Under the pieces are notes generated by a model. The model saw nothing but the letters and a program-made list of their open reading frames with translations. It was not told the DNA's origin and made no database searches. A stretch of DNA of 64,000 nt from Oxalicibacterium flavum (GTDB lineage: Bacteria; Pseudomonadota; Gammaproteobacteria; Burkholderiales; Burkholderiaceae_D), in assembly GCF_014635065.1 (NCBI RefSeq), contig NZ_BMCG01000002.1, forward strand, positions 372,001-436,000. The letters are read 5' to 3'. The position numbers and the translations under genes were made by a program. Below are positions 62,573-64,000 of the stretch, piece after piece. The first letter of the stretch is position 1; every line of letters starts with the position of its first letter.

Positions 62573-63265
62573 ATGATCGACGTCTATTCCACCGCCACCC
62601 CCAACGGCCATAAGGTCCACATCATGCTGGAAGAATGCGGCCTGCCCTGGCAGGCGCACCACATCGATATCGGCGCCGGCGACCAGTTCAAGCCGGACTT
62701 CCTGAAGATTTCTCCCAACAACAAGATTCCGGCCATTACCGACAGCGACGGCCCCGACGGCAAGCCGATCTCGCTGTTCGAATCGGGCGCCATCCTGGTC
62801 TATCTGGCCAGCAAGGTCGGCAGGTTCCTTGGCGAAACCGATCGCGAAAAATTCGAGACCCTGCAATGGCTGATGTTCCAGATGGGTGGCGTCGGGCCCA
62901 TGCTGGGCCAGGCGCACCATTTCCGCATGTATGCGCCGGAAAAGATCGAGTACGCAATCAACCGCTACACCAACGAAGCCAAGCGGCTGTACGGCGTGAT
63001 CGACCGCCGTCTGGCGGAAAGTCAGTACCTGGCCGGCAACAGCTACACGATCGCCGACATCGCCACCTTCCCGTGGCTGCGTTCGTGGGAAAAACAGGGC
63101 ATCGTGCTGGCGGACTATCCGCATCTGAAACGCTGGTTCGACGAGATCGCCGAGCGTCCTGCCGTCAAGAAAGGCACGCAGATGTTCGTCAAGCAGCGCA
63201 ATACCGTCATCGACGACAAGGCGCGCGAGGTGCTGTACGGCGCCACGCAGTACGCCAAACGCTGA
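62573..63265 (+). CDS. Glutathione S-transferase, Nu class (YfcG-like)
   Basis: The 230-residue protein starts MIDVYSTATPNGHKVHIMLE, with the Nu-class TPNGxKV motif near the glutathione sulfur. It has SPNNKIPAI, then the glutathione gamma-glutamyl contact in LFESGAILVYLA, and the C-terminal helical domain with SYTIADIATFPWLRSW. E. coli YfcG is a disulfide reductase using two glutathiones. GGAG lies 7 bp before the ATG at 62573. It is followed by pdxY on the same strand. Confidence 0.93.
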   Translation: MIDVYSTATPNGHKVHIMLEECGLPWQAHHIDIGAGDQFKPDFLKISPNNKIPAITDSDGPDGKPISLFESGAILVYLASKVGRFLGETDREKFETLQWLMFQMGGVGPMLGQAHHFRMYAPEKIEYAINRYTNEAKRLYGVIDRRLAESQYLAGNSYTIADIATFPWLRSWEKQGIVLADYPHLKRWFDEIAERPAVKKGTQMFVKQRNTVIDDKAREVLYGATQYAKR

Positions 63266-63291
63266 TGCGCTCCTGACGCGCTGCCCTTGAA

Positions 63292-64000
63292 ATGAAGCCA
63301 GCCGCCCCGCCACTGGTCCTGTCGATTCAGTCGCACGTCGCCTACGGCCACGTCGGCAATGCCGCCGCCATGCTGCCGCTGCAGCTGCTCGGCGTGCAGC
63401 CGGTGGCCGTGCACACGGTGCAGTTCTCCAACCACACCGGCTATGGCGAATTCAAGGGACAGGTATTCAGCGCCGAACACATCCACGACGTGCTCGAAGG
63501 TCTGCGCGCGCGTGGCGTGCTGGCCGAATGCCGTGCGGTGCTGTCGGGTTACCTGGGCGACGCCGCCATCGGCGAGGTGATCCTGTCGGCGGTGCAGGAG
63601 ATTCGCCGCCATCGTCCCGACCTCGTCTATCTGTGCGACCCGGTCATGGGCGACGTCGGACGCGGCCTCTTCGTGCGCCCCGGCATTCCCGAATTCCTGC
63701 GCGAACGCGCATTGCAGGAAGCCAGCATCCTCACGCCCAACCAGTTCGAATTCGAACTGCTGCACGGCAGTACCGTCACGCACACCGAAGACGCCGTGCA
63801 AGCCGCACGCAAACTCCTCGGCAACGCCCGCCGGCGCGGGCCCGACACGATCGTCATCACCAGCCTGCGCACCGCAGACCTGCCCGCCGATCAGCTGAGC
63901 ACGCTGGTCGTCACCGCAACCAATGCGTGGACCATCCACACGCCCTTTCTCGACCTGCATCCGCTACCCAACGGCATGGGCGATGTCTTTTCCGCCGTAT
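63292..64000 (+). CDS. pdxY: PdxY, pyridoxal kinase (cut by window edge)
   Basis: The first 236 codons of a PfkB/ribokinase-superfamily kinase start at 63292 (MKPAAPPLVLSIQSHVAYGH). They show the VGNAAAMLPLQLLG segment, the substrate loop FSNHTGYGEFKG, the CDPVMGD motif (YLCDPVMGDVGRGLFV), TPNQFEFELL, and the start of the GMGDVFSAV anion hole at the window end. PdxY phosphorylates pyridoxal in the vitamin B6 salvage pathway; the HTGYG and LTPNQFE blocks fit PdxY. The last part is outside the window. Confidence 0.94.
   Translation, partial: MKPAAPPLVLSIQSHVAYGHVGNAAAMLPLQLLGVQPVAVHTVQFSNHTGYGEFKGQVFSAEHIHDVLEGLRARGVLAECRAVLSGYLGDAAIGEVILSAVQEIRRHRPDLVYLCDPVMGDVGRGLFVRPGIPEFLRERALQEASILTPNQFEFELLHGSTVTHTEDAVQAARKLLGNARRRGPDTIVITSLRTADLPADQLSTLVVTATNAWTIHTPFLDLHPLPNGMGDVFSAV

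Overview
The window comes from a Gram-negative betaproteobacterium of the order Burkholderiales, most likely an Oxalobacteraceae-like organism; the family placement is an inference from gene order and protein style, not from a search. Evidence for the order includes rpsB-tsf-pyrH-frr-uppS-cdsA-dxr-rseP-bamA-skp-lpxD-fabZ, smc-zipA-ligA, a PhaR polyhydroxyalkanoate regulator, and dapC-dapD-pilU-dapE-prmB. Most of the window is GC-rich and tightly packed. No rRNA, tRNA, CRISPR array, insertion sequence or prophage was seen.

Layout. 1-11731 (minus): translation factors (rpsB, tsf, frr), UMP kinase, and the envelope series uppS, cdsA, dxr, rseP, bamA, skp, lpxD and fabZ (cut by the window edge). 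11998-16219 (plus): map, glnD and an RsuA-family pseudouridine synthase. 16241-23744 (minus): def, ligA, zipA, smc. 23955-32732 (plus): the succinylase branch of lysine/diaminopimelate synthesis (dapC, dapD, dapE) with a PilU-like ATPase and an ArsC/Spx-like protein inserted, then prmB, an ABC-F ATPase and a DUF2520 protein. 32753-42132 (mostly minus): a polar amino acid/ectoine-type ABC transporter, a cystathionine beta-lyase-like enzyme, a secreted protein, rimO, phaR, a laccase-domain protein and rluD, plus two small membrane-protein genes on the plus strand. 42185-42985 (plus): bamD with a strong terminator.

43145-59223 is the notable region. It is visibly more AT-rich than its flanks and holds a compact minus-strand operon: wecB, a BcsB-like protein, NfrB, NfrA, an AlgX-like and an AlgJ-like SGNH protein, an AlgI-like MBOAT acyltransferase, a DltC-like carrier protein, a DltA-like adenylating enzyme, AlgF, and an acyl-CoA dehydrogenase. 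A DUF4434 lipoprotein gene converges on its 3' end. I read this as an exopolysaccharide system. WecB supplies UDP-ManNAc. NfrB polymerises it under probable c-di-GMP control through a C-terminal MshEN domain. BcsB and NfrA carry the polymer across the envelope. A hybrid of the alginate/Wss acetylation machinery and the Dlt aminoacylation machinery decorates it in the periplasm. The DltA-like enzyme keeps the Asp that binds an amino group but has Gly where DltA has its stereoselective Cys. Together with the dehydrogenase, this suggests the decoration is neither simple acetate nor simple D-alanine. Three related palindromes lie in the 424-bp region upstream of wecB.

59648-64000: yaaA (minus), then on the plus strand a PIN-domain protein, an enoyl-CoA hydratase/isomerase-family protein, a histidine phosphatase, a glutathione S-transferase and the start of pdxY (cut by the window edge).
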